DNA of 51,746 nucleotides from Xanthobacteraceae bacterium (GTDB lineage Bacteria > Pseudomonadota > Alphaproteobacteria > Rhizobiales > Xanthobacteraceae): assembly GCA_019746355.1 (NCBI GenBank), contig JAIESC010000074.1:1-51746 (forward strand), read 5' to 3'. The position numbers and the translations under genes are program-made. Below the pieces are notes generated by a model, which was not told where the DNA came from, made no database searches, and worked only from the letters and a program-made list of their open reading frames with translations. This document shows, one piece after another, positions 1 to 9,526 of the stretch. Position 1 is the first letter of the stretch. Every line of letters begins with the position of its first letter.

Positions 1-373
1 CCTGCGAGGCGGGCGCGGGCGGCTGCGCCGCGGCGCCCTGCATCGGCTGCGCACCGGACGCGCCGCCCGGCGCGCCGCCCATGGCGCGGATCTGCGCCTC
101 GAGCTGCTGGTTGCGGTACTGGAGCTGCTCGATCTGGCCGGTCGCCTGCCGCAGCATGTTTTCCAGGCGCTCGATCCGCACCACCTGATCGGGCGACGGC
201 TCCTGGCCGGTGGTCTGCGGCTGCGCCGGGGCCTGCTGCCGGTTGCCGCCGAACATGCGGTCGAGCACGGTCAGCGGCGAGCCGCCGCCGTCCTGTGCGA
301 AGGAAGCGGTCGAAAGGCAGAGGGCAGCGGCAAGCGCCGCTGCGGAAAGGCCGCGAGTCATCACGCTGGTCAT
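1..373 (-). CDS. cpoB: Cell division coordinator CpoB (YbgF), N-terminal part
   Basis: Last gene of the tol-pal cluster, cut off by the window's left edge: about 124 codons are visible and the TPR domain lies outside. The ATG is at 373; an in-frame ATG at 361 is an alternative start. Residues 1-27 form a Sec signal peptide ending near SFA/QDG. A proline/glutamine-rich linker follows, then a coiled coil at about residues 64-98 (VRIERLENMLRQ...YRNQQLEAQ), the expected trimerisation segment of CpoB. A second Pro/Ala-rich linker leads out of the window. In the family, periplasmic CpoB binds TolA and links peptidoglycan synthesis to outer-membrane constriction. A hairpin terminator separates it from pal, so it may also have its own promoter. 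Confidence 0.85.
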   Translation of the reverse strand, partial: MTSVMTRGLSAAALAAALCLSTASFAQDGGGSPLTVLDRMFGGNRQQAPAQPQTTGQEPSPDQVVRIERLENMLRQATGQIEQLQYRNQQLEAQIRAMGGAPGGASGAQPMQGAAAQPPAPASQ

Positions 374-469
374 GGCTTTCGTTGTCTGCCCGGCAAGGCT
401 TTACCATAACGGCTGGATCGGGACCAAAGTGTGACTGGCGCCTTTTTCCAGACCCATCCCCAAAGCAAA

Positions 470-493
470 CCGGCGCCCCTTTCGGGGCGCCGG
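470..493 (-). terminator. Rho-independent terminator after pal
   Basis: A perfect 10-bp GC-rich stem (470-479 with 484-493) closes a four-base loop that reads GAAA on the minus strand. The minus strand continues TTTGCTTT. It lies about 30 bases after the pal stop, so it should end or attenuate tol-pal transcription before cpoB. Confidence 0.7.
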
Positions 494-521
494 CACGCGA
501 TCCGTGAACCGTACCGTCCCG

Positions 522-1010
522 TCAGGACGTGGCGCCCAGCACGGTGACCGAGCGGCGGTTCTGCGACCAGCACGAGATGTCGTTGCAGACCGCGACCGGG
601 CGCTCCTTGCCGTAGGACACCGTCCGCATGCGACTTGGCTGGATGCCCCGCGACGCAAGATAGTCCCGCACCGCCTGGGCGCGTCGAGCGCCGAGCGCGA
701 TGTTGTATTCGCGGGTGCCGCGCTCGTCGGCATGGCCTTCGACGGTGAACGTGTAGTTGGCGTACTGCTGCAACCACTGCGCCTGCTTGTCGAGCGTGGC
801 GCGCGACTGCATCGTCAGCTCCGACGAGTCGGATTCAAAGAACACGCGGTCACCCACATTGACCACGAAGTCCTGCTGGCTGCCGGGCGCTGCGACGCCG
901 GCGGATGCCAGCGAATCGGCGGCCTTGTTGGCACAAGCCGAAAGCGCCAGACCCGCGAACAACGCGGCAATGATCCCCGCACTGCGGACGATACGCGACA
1001 TAGAATTCAT
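522..1010 (-). CDS. pal: Peptidoglycan-associated lipoprotein Pal
   Basis: 162 residues. The ATG at 1010 is chosen because GGAGG lies 8 bases upstream and it gives a lipoprotein signal peptide with lipobox LSAC (Cys26). The mature protein has a short linker and then an OmpA-type domain (about residues 50-158) containing the peptidoglycan-binding signature GHADERGTREYN and the conserved C-terminal NRRSV. Pal is anchored in the outer membrane, binds diaminopimelate in peptidoglycan and interacts with TolB and TolA. It follows tolB after a 193-bp gap that contains a perfect palindrome, so it may have its own promoter in addition to read-through from tolB. Confidence 0.95.
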   Translation of the reverse strand: MNSMSRIVRSAGIIAALFAGLALSACANKAADSLASAGVAAPGSQQDFVVNVGDRVFFESDSSELTMQSRATLDKQAQWLQQYANYTFTVEGHADERGTREYNIALGARRAQAVRDYLASRGIQPSRMRTVSYGKERPVAVCNDISCWSQNRRSVTVLGATS

Positions 1011-1063
1011 CCCGGTGCCTCCGTTTTCGAGTCTTCGCCGGACCAGCCCCCATCTAACCGGAG

Positions 1064-1078
1064 GTTCGTTAAACGAAC
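1064..1078. promoter_or_regulatory. Perfect palindrome upstream of pal
   Basis: GTTCGTT-A-AACGAAC is a perfect 7-bp inverted repeat about 55 bases upstream of the pal start, in the only sizeable gap of the tolQ-pal cluster. It could be an operator or sit in the 5' leader. It does not match the alphaproteobacterial LexA spacing GTTC-N7-GTTC. Confidence 0.35.
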
Positions 1079-1203
1079 GTTCCGTCAACCTTGACGAGGC
1101 GTTGTCAAACCCGCGAAAAAAGCACTTAACGCGGAAACATATTCTCATGGTTAATGAGGCGTGAACGTGTCCCCGGTGTGGCCCGCCCCAAGGTTCCATA
1201 TCC

Positions 1204-2571
1204 CTATGACAGCAGCGGCGACCACGCCGGATCCGAGGCGAAGCCCGGGGTCGGGACCTTCTGCTCGTTCCGGCCGCTGATATCGACGGTATAGAGCTGC
1301 GGGCCGGCGCTGCCGCCCGGGTCGCGGAAGAACATGATGACCCGGCCGTTCGGCGCAAAGGTCGGACCTTCGTTATGGAAGCCTTCGGTGAGAATTCTCT
1401 CGCCCGAGCCGTCCGGCTTGATGATGCCGATGCCAAAGCTGCCGCCGCTTTGCTTGGTGAAGGCGATGTAGTCGCCGCGCGGCGACCAGACCGGGGTCGA
1501 GTAGCGGCCCTCCCCGAAGCTGATGCGCTGCGCCTGACCGCCGGTCGCGGGCATCACGTAGATCTGCTGCGTGCCGCCGCGATCGCTCTCGAAGCAGATG
1601 CGGGCGGAGTCGGGCGAATAGGACGGCGCGGTGTCGATCGCCGGCGTCTCGGTGAGGCGGGTCATCGCCTTCGAGCGCAGGTCGAGCACGTAGAGGTTCG
1701 AGTTCGAGCCCTGCTGCAGGCTCATGATGACGCGCTGGCCGTCCGGCGAGAAGCGCGGCGAGAAGCTCATGTTCGGGAAGTTGCCGACCACCTCGCGCTG
1801 CAAGGTCTCGATGTTGAGCAGGAACACCCGCGGCTCGCGGCCGCCATAGGACATGTAGGTGATCTCCTGCGTGGTCGGCGAGAAGCGCGGCGTGACCACG
1901 AGATCATCACCGCGGGTCAGATAGCGGACGTTTGCGCCGTCCTGATCCATGATCGCGAGCCGCTTGACCCGCTGGTTCTTCGGACCGGACTCGTCGACGA
2001 ACACCACGCGGCTGTCGAAGTAGCCCATCTCACCGGTGAGGCGCTGATAGACCGCGTCGGAGATGATGTGCGCGATCCGGCGCCAGTTGTCGGCGACGGT
2101 GAAATACTGCTGGCCGATGAGCTGCTCGGTGGAGGCGACGTCCCACAGCCGGAATTCGGTCTTGAGGCGGCCGTCGCTCTGCCGCGTGATGCGGCCGGTC
2201 ACCAGCGCCTGGGCGGCGATGGTGCGCCACTCGGGGAAACGCGGCATCGTCTCGAAATTGACCTTCTCGATGTAGGCGGCCTGGTCAATCGGCGCAAAGA
2301 GGCCCGAACGCTTGAGGTTCGCGGTGATCACCTGCGTCACGTTGCGCCCAACCTCGCCGTCGTTCGGCGTGCCACCGAGGAAATCCGGCAGCGCGATCGG
2401 CATCGGCTTCACGGTGCCCTGCGTCACGTCGATGCGGGTCTGCGCGCGCGCCTCGCGAGGCATCCAGAGCGACGCGGTGCCGGCGGCGGCGCCTGTGAGC
2501 AGCATGCGGCGCGTCATCGGCAGCGGCCGGCAGACGACCGGCAGCCGTGCATACGAATTGTCGAACGTCAT
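1204..2571 (-). CDS. tolB: Tol-Pal system beta-propeller protein TolB
   Basis: 455 residues from the start at 2571; an ATG at 2517 ([13 protein letters not shown]) is an equally plausible start giving 437. Either start gives a leader with a twin-arginine-like pair and cleavage after REARA, so the protein is periplasmic. The N-terminal alpha/beta domain (about 45-170) precedes a six-bladed beta-propeller with repeated blades such as [24 protein letters not shown] and [12 protein letters not shown]. In the family, TolB shuttles between Pal and TolA. It lies 25 bases after tolA in the same operon. Confidence 0.95.
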   Translation of the reverse strand: MTFDNSYARLPVVCRPLPMTRRMLLTGAAAGTASLWMPREARAQTRIDVTQGTVKPMPIALPDFLGGTPNDGEVGRNVTQVITANLKRSGLFAPIDQAAYIEKVNFETMPRFPEWRTIAAQALVTGRITRQSDGRLKTEFRLWDVASTEQLIGQQYFTVADNWRRIAHIISDAVYQRLTGEMGYFDSRVVFVDESGPKNQRVKRLAIMDQDGANVRYLTRGDDLVVTPRFSPTTQEITYMSYGGREPRVFLLNIETLQREVVGNFPNMSFSPRFSPDGQRVIMSLQQGSNSNLYVLDLRSKAMTRLTETPAIDTAPSYSPDSARICFESDRGGTQQIYVMPATGGQAQRISFGEGRYSTPVWSPRGDYIAFTKQSGGSFGIGIIKPDGSGERILTEGFHNEGPTFAPNGRVIMFFRDPGGSAGPQLYTVDISGRNEQKVPTPGFASDPAWSPLLS

Positions 2572-2596
2572 GAATTGCGCTTCCCGACCAATCTCG

Positions 2597-3529
2597 TCAG
2601 CCCCCGAACATCTCCTTCGGGTCGAAGGTGATCTCGATGTCTTTCCAGAGCTCGTAATTTTCCGGCCGCAGCATCTTGAACGGCTGGCAGGTCAGGATCG
2701 CGCGCTTGGCGCTTTCCGCCATCGCCGGGCCGAACGGCGAGGCCGTGCCGGCCACTAGCACCGGCTGGTTTGCGACCGAGCCGTCCTGCTTGAACAGCAC
2801 CCGCATCACGACCTTGAGATTGGGCGCGTTGGACGCGCCGACCGGAGGATTCCAGCATTCGGCAAGCCGCCGCCGCAGCGCGTCGATCTCGCTCTGCGAC
2901 AGCACGGCGGCGTTGCCCTGCGACTTGCCGAGCCCCGGGTTCGTGCTGAGGTGATCGCCGGCGGCGGCTTCCCGCCGCGCCTCGCGCTTGTCGAGCAGCG
3001 CCGCGATCTTGGTCGGGTCGTAGGCCTGCGCCTGCTTCTTTTCCCGCTCGAGCTTCTCCGCCTTGGCCTTGGCGGCGCGCTCCTCGGCCTTCTTCTTCGC
3101 CTCTTCCTTCTTCAGCGTCTCGGCGATCGGATCGACCTTGGGCTCCGGCTTCTTCTCGGGCTTGTTCTCAGCCTTGGCCTCGACGGGCTTCGGCTTGGGC
3201 TCGGGCGTCGGCGGAGGCGGCTGGACCTCGGCCTTGGTCGCGTCGAGCTCCTTCTTCGGCGTGATCTTCGCGGTCGAATCGTCGACCGGCTTCGGCGTAT
3301 CGACCTTCTCGACCAGCGGCGCGGGCTTGGCGTCCTTCGGCGCGTTCTTCACGCCCTTGGTCATCTCGGAGAACTGCTTGTCGGAGATGATGTCGACCGG
3401 CAACGCGTCGTTGGGCTTGGCTTCGAGCGGCTTTGCGGCAAAAGAAATCAGCCCCCACAACAGCAGGGCCGTATGCACCAGCGCGGAGATCGCCAGACCG
3501 GTCTTCATCTCGGGCAGCTTCATCGTCAC
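2597..3529 (-). CDS. tolA: Cell envelope integrity protein TolA
   Basis: 310 residues. The GTG at 3529 overlaps the tolR stop (GTGA), indicating translational coupling; an ATG at 3523 would remove two residues. One transmembrane helix lies at about residues 11-30. A long Lys/Ala/Glu/Pro-rich helical region (about 45-190) spans the periplasm, and the small C-terminal domain (about 205-308, with [11 protein letters not shown]) contacts TolB, Pal and CpoB. Low sequence complexity of the middle region is normal for TolA. Confidence 0.93.
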   Translation of the reverse strand: MTMKLPEMKTGLAISALVHTALLLWGLISFAAKPLEAKPNDALPVDIISDKQFSEMTKGVKNAPKDAKPAPLVEKVDTPKPVDDSTAKITPKKELDATKAEVQPPPPTPEPKPKPVEAKAENKPEKKPEPKVDPIAETLKKEEAKKKAEERAAKAKAEKLEREKKQAQAYDPTKIAALLDKREARREAAAGDHLSTNPGLGKSQGNAAVLSQSEIDALRRRLAECWNPPVGASNAPNLKVVMRVLFKQDGSVANQPVLVAGTASPFGPAMAESAKRAILTCQPFKMLRPENYELWKDIEITFDPKEMFGG

Positions 3530-3981
3530 GAGCCCTGCTCCACCTCCGTGACCAGCGCGACCTTGCGGAAGCCCGCGGCGTTGAGCCGTCCCATGACCTT
3601 CATCACCGTACCATAATCCACGGTCTTATCGCCGCGAACATAGATCCGCTCGTCGTTTCCGCCCCGCGCGTCGGCGATGGCCCTAAGCTTCGGAACGAGC
3701 TCGTCGAGCTTGACCTCGGTGTTCTGCAGGAAGACCTGCCCCTTGGTGTTGACCGAGATGGCAAGCGGCTCCTTGTCGGCCTGGTCGAGGCTCGCCGCCT
3801 GGGTCTGCGGCAGGTCGATCGGCACGCCGACGGTGAGCAGCGGCGCCGACACCATGAAGATGATCAGCAACACCAGCATGACGTCGACCATGGGGGTGAC
3901 GTTGATCTCGGCCATGACCGGCTGGCGGCGGTGCCGCCGCTTGCCGAACGCCCCCGAATGCGCGCCGCCGCTCATCCCCAT
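3526..3981 (-). CDS. tolR: Biopolymer transport protein TolR
   Basis: 151 residues of the ExbD/TolR family. A basic cytoplasmic N-terminus (KRRHRR) precedes one transmembrane helix (about 31-50) that carries the essential proton-path aspartate in MVDVMLVLLIIF. The periplasmic domain follows. TolR works with TolQ as the proton-driven motor that energises TolA. Its stop overlaps the tolA start, and tolQ is 25 bases upstream. A second ATG two codons in is possible. Confidence 0.95.
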   Translation of the reverse strand: MGMSGGAHSGAFGKRRHRRQPVMAEINVTPMVDVMLVLLIIFMVSAPLLTVGVPIDLPQTQAASLDQADKEPLAISVNTKGQVFLQNTEVKLDELVPKLRAIADARGGNDERIYVRGDKTVDYGTVMKVMGRLNAAGFRKVALVTEVEQGS

Positions 3982-4006
3982 TTCGGCGGTCCCCCTCTCG
4001 CTACCC

Positions 4007-4726
<720 letters not shown>

Positions 4727-5127
4727 CGCGTCAAGTCCCTTCCGAGCCCATTGCGGCGGTCACCGCACCGCAACGGCCGGCCGCACTTCGATACGAGAAC
4801 CGGGACGGTGCTCCGCTTAACCCCAAAGGCCTTCAGCGCGACATCGCAACGCGACCCGCGGGCGTGGCCAAATTTCGCGAGAGCTTCCAGCCGTCCACCA
4901 CCGCCGAAGGCCAGAAAGTCCCGCAACTTGACCAAACTAGGGCACCGGACCGGTCAGTCCGGGGACTAGGCACCGTTATTTGGGTTAACGCCGGGTTACC
5001 AACGGGGCGTTTACGCGCGGCTTCGACGCTCTATCGGGCCCCGATGCGGCGACCGGCCTGAGATCGCGCGCTCGACCGGCTGCGGGAAATGGTCGCGGCA
5101 AATCGCCTTGCCGCGCAATAAAGAAGC
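4727..5127. other. Upstream region of the tol operon, no gene seen
   Basis: About 400 bases without a supported gene. It should carry the tolQ promoter, but I cannot name -35/-10 boxes with confidence. It holds a small hairpin (CCGGAC 4945-4950 with GTCCGG 4957-4962) flanked by near-identical direct repeats, ACTAGGGCACCG at 4936 and ACTAGGCACCG at 4965. No tRNA or other RNA gene was recognised. Confidence 0.5.
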
Positions 5128-5155
5128 GCCCGCCGTGTCGGGGAACACGGCGGGC
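5128..5155 (-). terminator. Rho-independent terminator after the DUF2852 gene
   Basis: A perfect 11-bp stem (5128-5138 with 5145-5155) with a 6-base loop is followed on the minus strand by CGCTTCTTTATT. It lies 23 bases past the stop of the DUF2852 gene and isolates it from tolQ. Confidence 0.75.
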
Positions 5156-5178
5156 GGGCTGTCGCAGAATACGCGCAC

Positions 5179-5592
5179 TCAATTCTGCGGCGGAGACTGC
5201 TCCGGATTCTGGTTCGGGGCGGGGCGGTTGCGCCGCTCGGCCATGAACTGGTCGAACTCGGCCTTGTCCTTGGCCATGCGCAACCGTGCGAGGAACTCGT
5301 GGAACTCGCGCTGCTCCTCCTCGAGCCGGCGCAGCGTGTCGGCACGATACTCGTCGAAGGCGCGGTTTCCGCTCGACCGGTGCGGCGGCTGCCACCAGGC
5401 GCCCGCGCCGCGCATCTCGCCGCCGCGGTTCCAGCGGCTCATCTCCTGACCTCTCCAACAGCCCATGCGTCCACTCCAGAATGCGAAGGCGAGGATCGCG
5501 AGACCCAACGGCCAAAACACGTAGAAGGCCAGGATCATCAGCGCGATCCAGGCCGGCTTTCCGAGTTCATCGAGCTTGGCAACGAGCGGCAT
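5179..5592 (-). CDS. DUF2852 domain membrane protein
   Basis: 137 residues. The ATG at 5592 is preferred over the GTG at 5604 because TGAGGTG sits about 5 bases before it. A single transmembrane helix (about 14-37, WIALMILAFYVFWPLGLAILAF) is followed by a cytoplasmic tail with a charged helical segment (FDEYRADTLRRLEEEQREFHE) and a Pro/Asn/Gln-rich end. This matches the DUF2852 family of alphaproteobacteria, whose function is unknown. A candidate TetR operator lies 19-37 bases upstream of the start, matching one at the start of the neighbouring tetR gene, so expression is probably repressed by that regulator. Confidence 0.8.
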   Translation of the reverse strand: MPLVAKLDELGKPAWIALMILAFYVFWPLGLAILAFAFWSGRMGCWRGQEMSRWNRGGEMRGAGAWWQPPHRSSGNRAFDEYRADTLRRLEEEQREFHEFLARLRMAKDKAEFDQFMAERRNRPAPNQNPEQSPPQN

Positions 5593-5610
5593 CGCACACC
5601 TCACGTGTGA

Positions 5611-5629
5611 ATGTTAATAACATTTACAT
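5611..5629. promoter_or_regulatory. Candidate TetR operator upstream of the DUF2852 gene
   Basis: ATGTTAA-N5-TTTACAT is an imperfect inverted repeat (6 of 7 positions) that also contains the perfect palindrome ATGTTA-A-TAACAT. The same pattern, with 16 of 19 bases identical, occurs at the start of the adjacent tetR gene. Confidence 0.55.
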
Positions 5630-5709
5630 AACTAGAGCGAGGCAAACCGGCTGTCAAGGGAAGCCCGAAAATTCAGGTGTGGCGTGCGGTCTCGGGGAAT
5701 CCCCTGCGC

Positions 5710-6363
5710 TCAGGCCTCGGGCAGCCCGAGGCCCCGCAGATATAGGAGCACGCCCGCTTCCAGCAATTCCTCGGGCTGCATCGGCAGCTTGCGGCTTGCC
5801 GCATCGCCCCGGCCGAACAGCGAGGCGATGCCGTGCGACAGCGCCCAGATGTGCAGCGCCATCATCATCACCGGCGGACGATTCTTGGCGGGCATGGTCG
5901 CGATCACGACTTCGGTGGCCCGGCGCAGCACGTTGAACGCACGGTCACCGGCTTCGCGCAGCTCGGGATTGGCATCGAGCGGGATGCCCGCCTCGAACAT
6001 TGCTGAGTAGTACGCGGGCTCGGTGCGCGCAAAATTGAGATAGGCCTTGCCCATCCGATCGAACGCCTCGGAGGGCTTCGGCTTGCCGTCGTCCCAGGCG
6101 CCCGCCAGCGCCGCCTCGAACTGATCGAAGCCGCGCCTGGCGACATCGGACAAGAGCTCGTCGCGGTCGCGATAGTGACGATAGGGCGCGGCGGGGCTGA
6201 CACCGGCCCAGCGCGCGGCCTCGGCGAAGGTGAAGCCCGCGGGCCCCTTCTGCGCGATCAGCTCAAGCGCCGCGCGGATCAAGGCTTCCTTGAGATTGCC
6301 GTGATGATAGCCGCGCGGCTGCTCGCCGCGCGATTTGCCGCCGCCGTGCTTCGACCAGCTCAT
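5710..6363 (-). CDS. TetR/AcrR family transcriptional regulator (WHG-type C-domain)
   Basis: 217 residues. The N-terminal helix-turn-helix (about 18-65) contains YHHGNLKEALIRAA and AARWAGVSPAAPYRHYRDRDELL, typical of TetR proteins. The C-terminal ligand-binding domain has the signature W...HG in ALHIWALSHGIASLF, as in the WHG (TetR_C) family. A matching inverted repeat overlaps its own ATG and recurs before the next gene downstream (DUF2852). I infer autoregulation and control of that gene; the ligand is unknown. No clear Shine-Dalgarno sequence precedes the ATG, and the operator occupies that space. Confidence 0.88.
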   Translation of the reverse strand: MSWSKHGGGKSRGEQPRGYHHGNLKEALIRAALELIAQKGPAGFTFAEAARWAGVSPAAPYRHYRDRDELLSDVARRGFDQFEAALAGAWDDGKPKPSEAFDRMGKAYLNFARTEPAYYSAMFEAGIPLDANPELREAGDRAFNVLRRATEVVIATMPAKNRPPVMMMALHIWALSHGIASLFGRGDAASRKLPMQPEELLEAGVLLYLRGLGLPEA

Positions 6364-6380
6364 GTGAAGAGCATTTACAT
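6362..6380. promoter_or_regulatory. Candidate TetR operator at the tetR start
   Basis: ATGTGAA-N5-TTTACAT is an inverted repeat with 6 of 7 arm positions matching. It overlaps the start codon of the TetR gene (6361-6363) and is 16/19 identical to the site at 5611-5629. Confidence 0.55.
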
Positions 6381-6405
6381 CACGGCGTGCGCCGCGTCGA
6401 CAGCG

Positions 6406-6873
6406 TTACGGAGCCTGCTCGGCCGCCGCGTCCTGATCGGCCCTCATGGCGATGCGCAAGGGCTTGGGGATCGGACGCGCCCGTCCGCCGGAGACGAAGG
6501 CAACCTGCACCGTTGCCTCGACCAGCATCTCGTCGCCGCGCATGACCTGCTGATGCAGCACGACCGACGCGCCTTTCACCTCGGCGGTGGTCGAGACGAT
6601 CTCGAGAACGTCGTCCATCCGCGCGGGCTTGCGGAAATCGATCTGCATCGAGCGGACGACGAAGGCAAAGCCCGGCGCCTCCTTCGCCACCTCCTCGAAC
6701 AACGCGCGCTGATCGGCGCCGAGGAGACGCAGATAGTTGCTGCGGCCGCGCTCCATGAAGCGCAGGTAGCTCGCGTGGTAGACGACGCCGGAAAAGTCGG
6801 TGTCCTCGTAGTGGACCCGCACCGGCTGGTGATGCCGGCCATTGCGGATTTCGCCGTCGAGCGGAGATGTCAT
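6406..6873 (-). CDS. ybgC: Tol-Pal-associated acyl-CoA thioesterase YbgC
   Basis: 155 residues of the 4-hydroxybenzoyl-CoA thioesterase (hot-dog) family. VHYEDTDFSGVVYHASYL contains the conserved catalytic aspartate with the downstream VYH signature. The ATG at 6873 is preferred because it overlaps the stop of the upstream GFA gene (ATGA); a GTG two codons earlier is possible. YbgC belongs to the tol-pal cluster in most proteobacteria and acts on acyl-CoA or acyl-ACP, probably in phospholipid metabolism. Here it is separated from tolQ by two genes and coupled to a GFA-family gene instead. Confidence 0.92.
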   Translation of the reverse strand: MTSPLDGEIRNGRHHQPVRVHYEDTDFSGVVYHASYLRFMERGRSNYLRLLGADQRALFEEVAKEAPGFAFVVRSMQIDFRKPARMDDVLEIVSTTAEVKGASVVLHQQVMRGDEMLVEATVQVAFVSGGRARPIPKPLRIAMRADQDAAAEQAP

Positions 6874-7250
6874 CGCCACGATGGATTGTCCTCGATGGCG
6901 GTTTCCCAGTTCCGGCCGTCGAACGGCTTGGGCGACAGGGCCGCGAGATCAACACCGTCGATGCAACGGACATTGACGTCGATCTTGTCGGGGTCCGAGC
7001 GTGGAACATAGAACGGATGAACGCCGCACGTCTTGCAGAACGTGTGCTTCGCGGTCTTTGTGCCGAACTGGTAGGTGGACAGCTCGCTTTCGCCGCTGGT
7101 GCACTGGAATTGCTGCGGCGGCACGATCAGATGCAGAAACCCCTTCATGCCGCAGAGCGAGCAGTTGCAATAGACAGTCTGATCGAGATCACCGCTGACG
7201 CGGAAGCGGACGCGACCGCAATGACACCCGCCCTCGTAGGTCTGCAACAT
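6870..7250 (-). CDS. GFA (CENP-V/GFA) family zinc protein
   Basis: 126 residues with the usual metal-binding cysteines of the GFA/Mss4-like fold: GGCHCG near the N-terminus, CNCSLC in the middle and FCKTCG further on. Members are named after glutathione-dependent formaldehyde-activating enzyme, but most, including this one, have no proven substrate. It overlaps ybgC by four bases and is presumably co-transcribed with it. The formaldehyde role should not be assumed. Confidence 0.85.
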   Translation of the reverse strand: MLQTYEGGCHCGRVRFRVSGDLDQTVYCNCSLCGMKGFLHLIVPPQQFQCTSGESELSTYQFGTKTAKHTFCKTCGVHPFYVPRSDPDKIDVNVRCIDGVDLAALSPKPFDGRNWETAIEDNPSWR

Positions 7251-7319
7251 CCGAAGCCTCGCTCCCTGCCCGCGCGTTTAAGCAAAGCCGGCCATTGACT
7301 CAAGCGCGAAATCCATCGC

Positions 7320-7359
7320 TGGAGCCGTTCCCGATCCTACGGAATCGGGAACGGCTCCA
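7320..7359. repeat. 16-bp inverted repeat (dispersed type)
   Basis: Perfect 16-bp arms (7320-7335 and 7344-7359, TGGAGCCGTTCCCGAT and its complement) around an 8-base centre. It sits in the divergent gap between the GFA and DUF2199 genes. It looks like a mobile palindromic unit rather than a terminator, as no T-run follows on either side. Confidence 0.6.
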
Positions 7360-7375
7360 GCCTCTTTGTCTGGTC

Positions 7376-7418
7376 GCATTTTCTACGGCGAACCGCTGCA
7401 CACTTCGCCGGAAAATGC
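7376..7418. repeat. Second palindromic repeat, GCATTTTC...GAAAATGC type
   Basis: GCATTTTCTACGGCGAA (7376-7392) faces TTCGCCGGAAAATGC (7404-7418), an inverted repeat with small bulges. Elements of this form are familiar to me from intergenic regions of Bradyrhizobium-group genomes; I cannot check the copy number here. It may contain the promoter of the DUF2199 gene. Confidence 0.5.
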
Positions 7419-7448
7419 TCTAACAGGGCGCGAAGGATCGTAGCGCAC

Positions 7449-7976
7449 GTGCCGTACACTTTAGACCTGTTCTGGACTTGCCCGTGCTGCGGCAAGCAAT
7501 ACGACAAGCTGTCGTTGGCCTATGCGCTCGACGCGCCCGATGCGTGGCTTGCCGTGCCCGAGGACGAGCGCTGTGATCGCGGCATCCTCTGGACCGATTC
7601 CTGCGTGATCGACCAGCAGCAGTACTTCATCCGCGGCCGGATCGTCATTCCGATCGTCGGCCACGCCGATCCGTTCATCTGGGGCTGCTGGGCCTCGGTG
7701 TCGCGCGAGAGCTTCGAGCGGTTCGGCAAGCTCTGGGACGCACCGGTCCGCGACCACGAGCCGCCGCTGCAGGCTGAGCTCGCCAACGACAACCCGATCT
7801 ATCCGGCGACGCTCGGTCTTCCCTGCAACGCCGTGATGAAAAACGCGCGGCGGCGGCCGTCGTTCGAGATCCAGCCGGCGGATCATCCGCTCGCGGTCGA
7901 GCAGCGCAACGGCATCACGCTCGACCGCGTCAAGGACATCGCCGCCAAGGTGCTGCGGCACAGCCGCGAAGGCTGA
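7449..7976 (+). CDS. DUF2199 domain protein
   Basis: 175 residues starting at a GTG, with GAAGGA about 11 bases upstream. The N-terminus has a CxxC knuckle (WTCPCCGKQY), and the centre has VGHADPFIWGCWASVS, both matching the DUF2199 family of small soluble proteins of unknown function. It is a lone plus-strand gene between two minus-strand clusters, with only two bases between its stop and the convergent ruvB stop. Confidence 0.8.
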   Translation: MPYTLDLFWTCPCCGKQYDKLSLAYALDAPDAWLAVPEDERCDRGILWTDSCVIDQQQYFIRGRIVIPIVGHADPFIWGCWASVSRESFERFGKLWDAPVRDHEPPLQAELANDNPIYPATLGLPCNAVMKNARRRPSFEIQPADHPLAVEQRNGITLDRVKDIAAKVLRHSREG

Positions 7977-7978
7977 CG

Positions 7979-9022
<1,044 letters not shown>

Positions 9023-9023
9023 C

Positions 9024-9512
9024 TCAGGCGCTCCCGATGGACGAGTCTGTTCGCCGCCACCAACGCTGCTCCATTGAGCGCACTATCGCGGTGCAGACGA
9101 CCACAGGCACAAGGATCGCTATGATTCCTACTGGTACCATGACCAACTCGTTGCCTGGCGCTGTCCGTGAAAATAGTAGCCCGTATGCGAACCCGGCTGA
9201 CACCGCCGCGAGAATCGCGGCAACCCAAGGAATGCGACCCAGGAACGCATGCGTTATCCCGACAACGAAACCTGCGAAAGCAGCCGGCACAAAGCCAGGG
9301 AAATAACTCAACCCTACAAGCAATAATGCAGCGGCAAGGTATTCACTGAGTGAACCATCAACGCCTTTATTCATGGCCAAGTCGAAAAAAAGCCAGACAA
9401 AGACCGCGACCAGACCACCAATGGGGGGACCTACCAAGATGAACACCAAGATGGTCCCAAGAAGCCGTGCGAGACGATCTGTCAATGTTGCCTTGCTCGG
9501 AATCTGAGTCAT
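9024..9512 (-). CDS. Multi-spanning membrane protein of unknown function inside the ruv operon
   Basis: 162 residues from the ATG at 9512, 14 bases after the cdd stop. It has about four hydrophobic segments: [56 protein letters not shown] and [18 protein letters not shown] do not recognise the family. By eye its GC content is much lower (about 53-55%) than the flanking genes (about 66%), and it uses AT-ending codons freely. This suggests a recent insertion into the operon between cdd and ruvB. Confidence 0.7.
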   Translation of the reverse strand: MTQIPSKATLTDRLARLLGTILVFILVGPPIGGLVAVFVWLFFDLAMNKGVDGSLSEYLAAALLLVGLSYFPGFVPAAFAGFVVGITHAFLGRIPWVAAILAAVSAGFAYGLLFSRTAPGNELVMVPVGIIAILVPVVVCTAIVRSMEQRWWRRTDSSIGSA

Positions 9513-9526
9513 TTGCGGCTCGTGCC

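Noticed and set aside
1064..1082. LexA box upstream of pal
   Set aside because: GTTC motifs are present, but the spacing is 11 rather than 7 bases, and the symmetry is an inverted rather than direct repeat.
7320..7359. Rho-independent terminator
   Set aside because: The stem is strong but lies between two divergent promoters, with no T-run on either side, so it fits a dispersed palindrome better.
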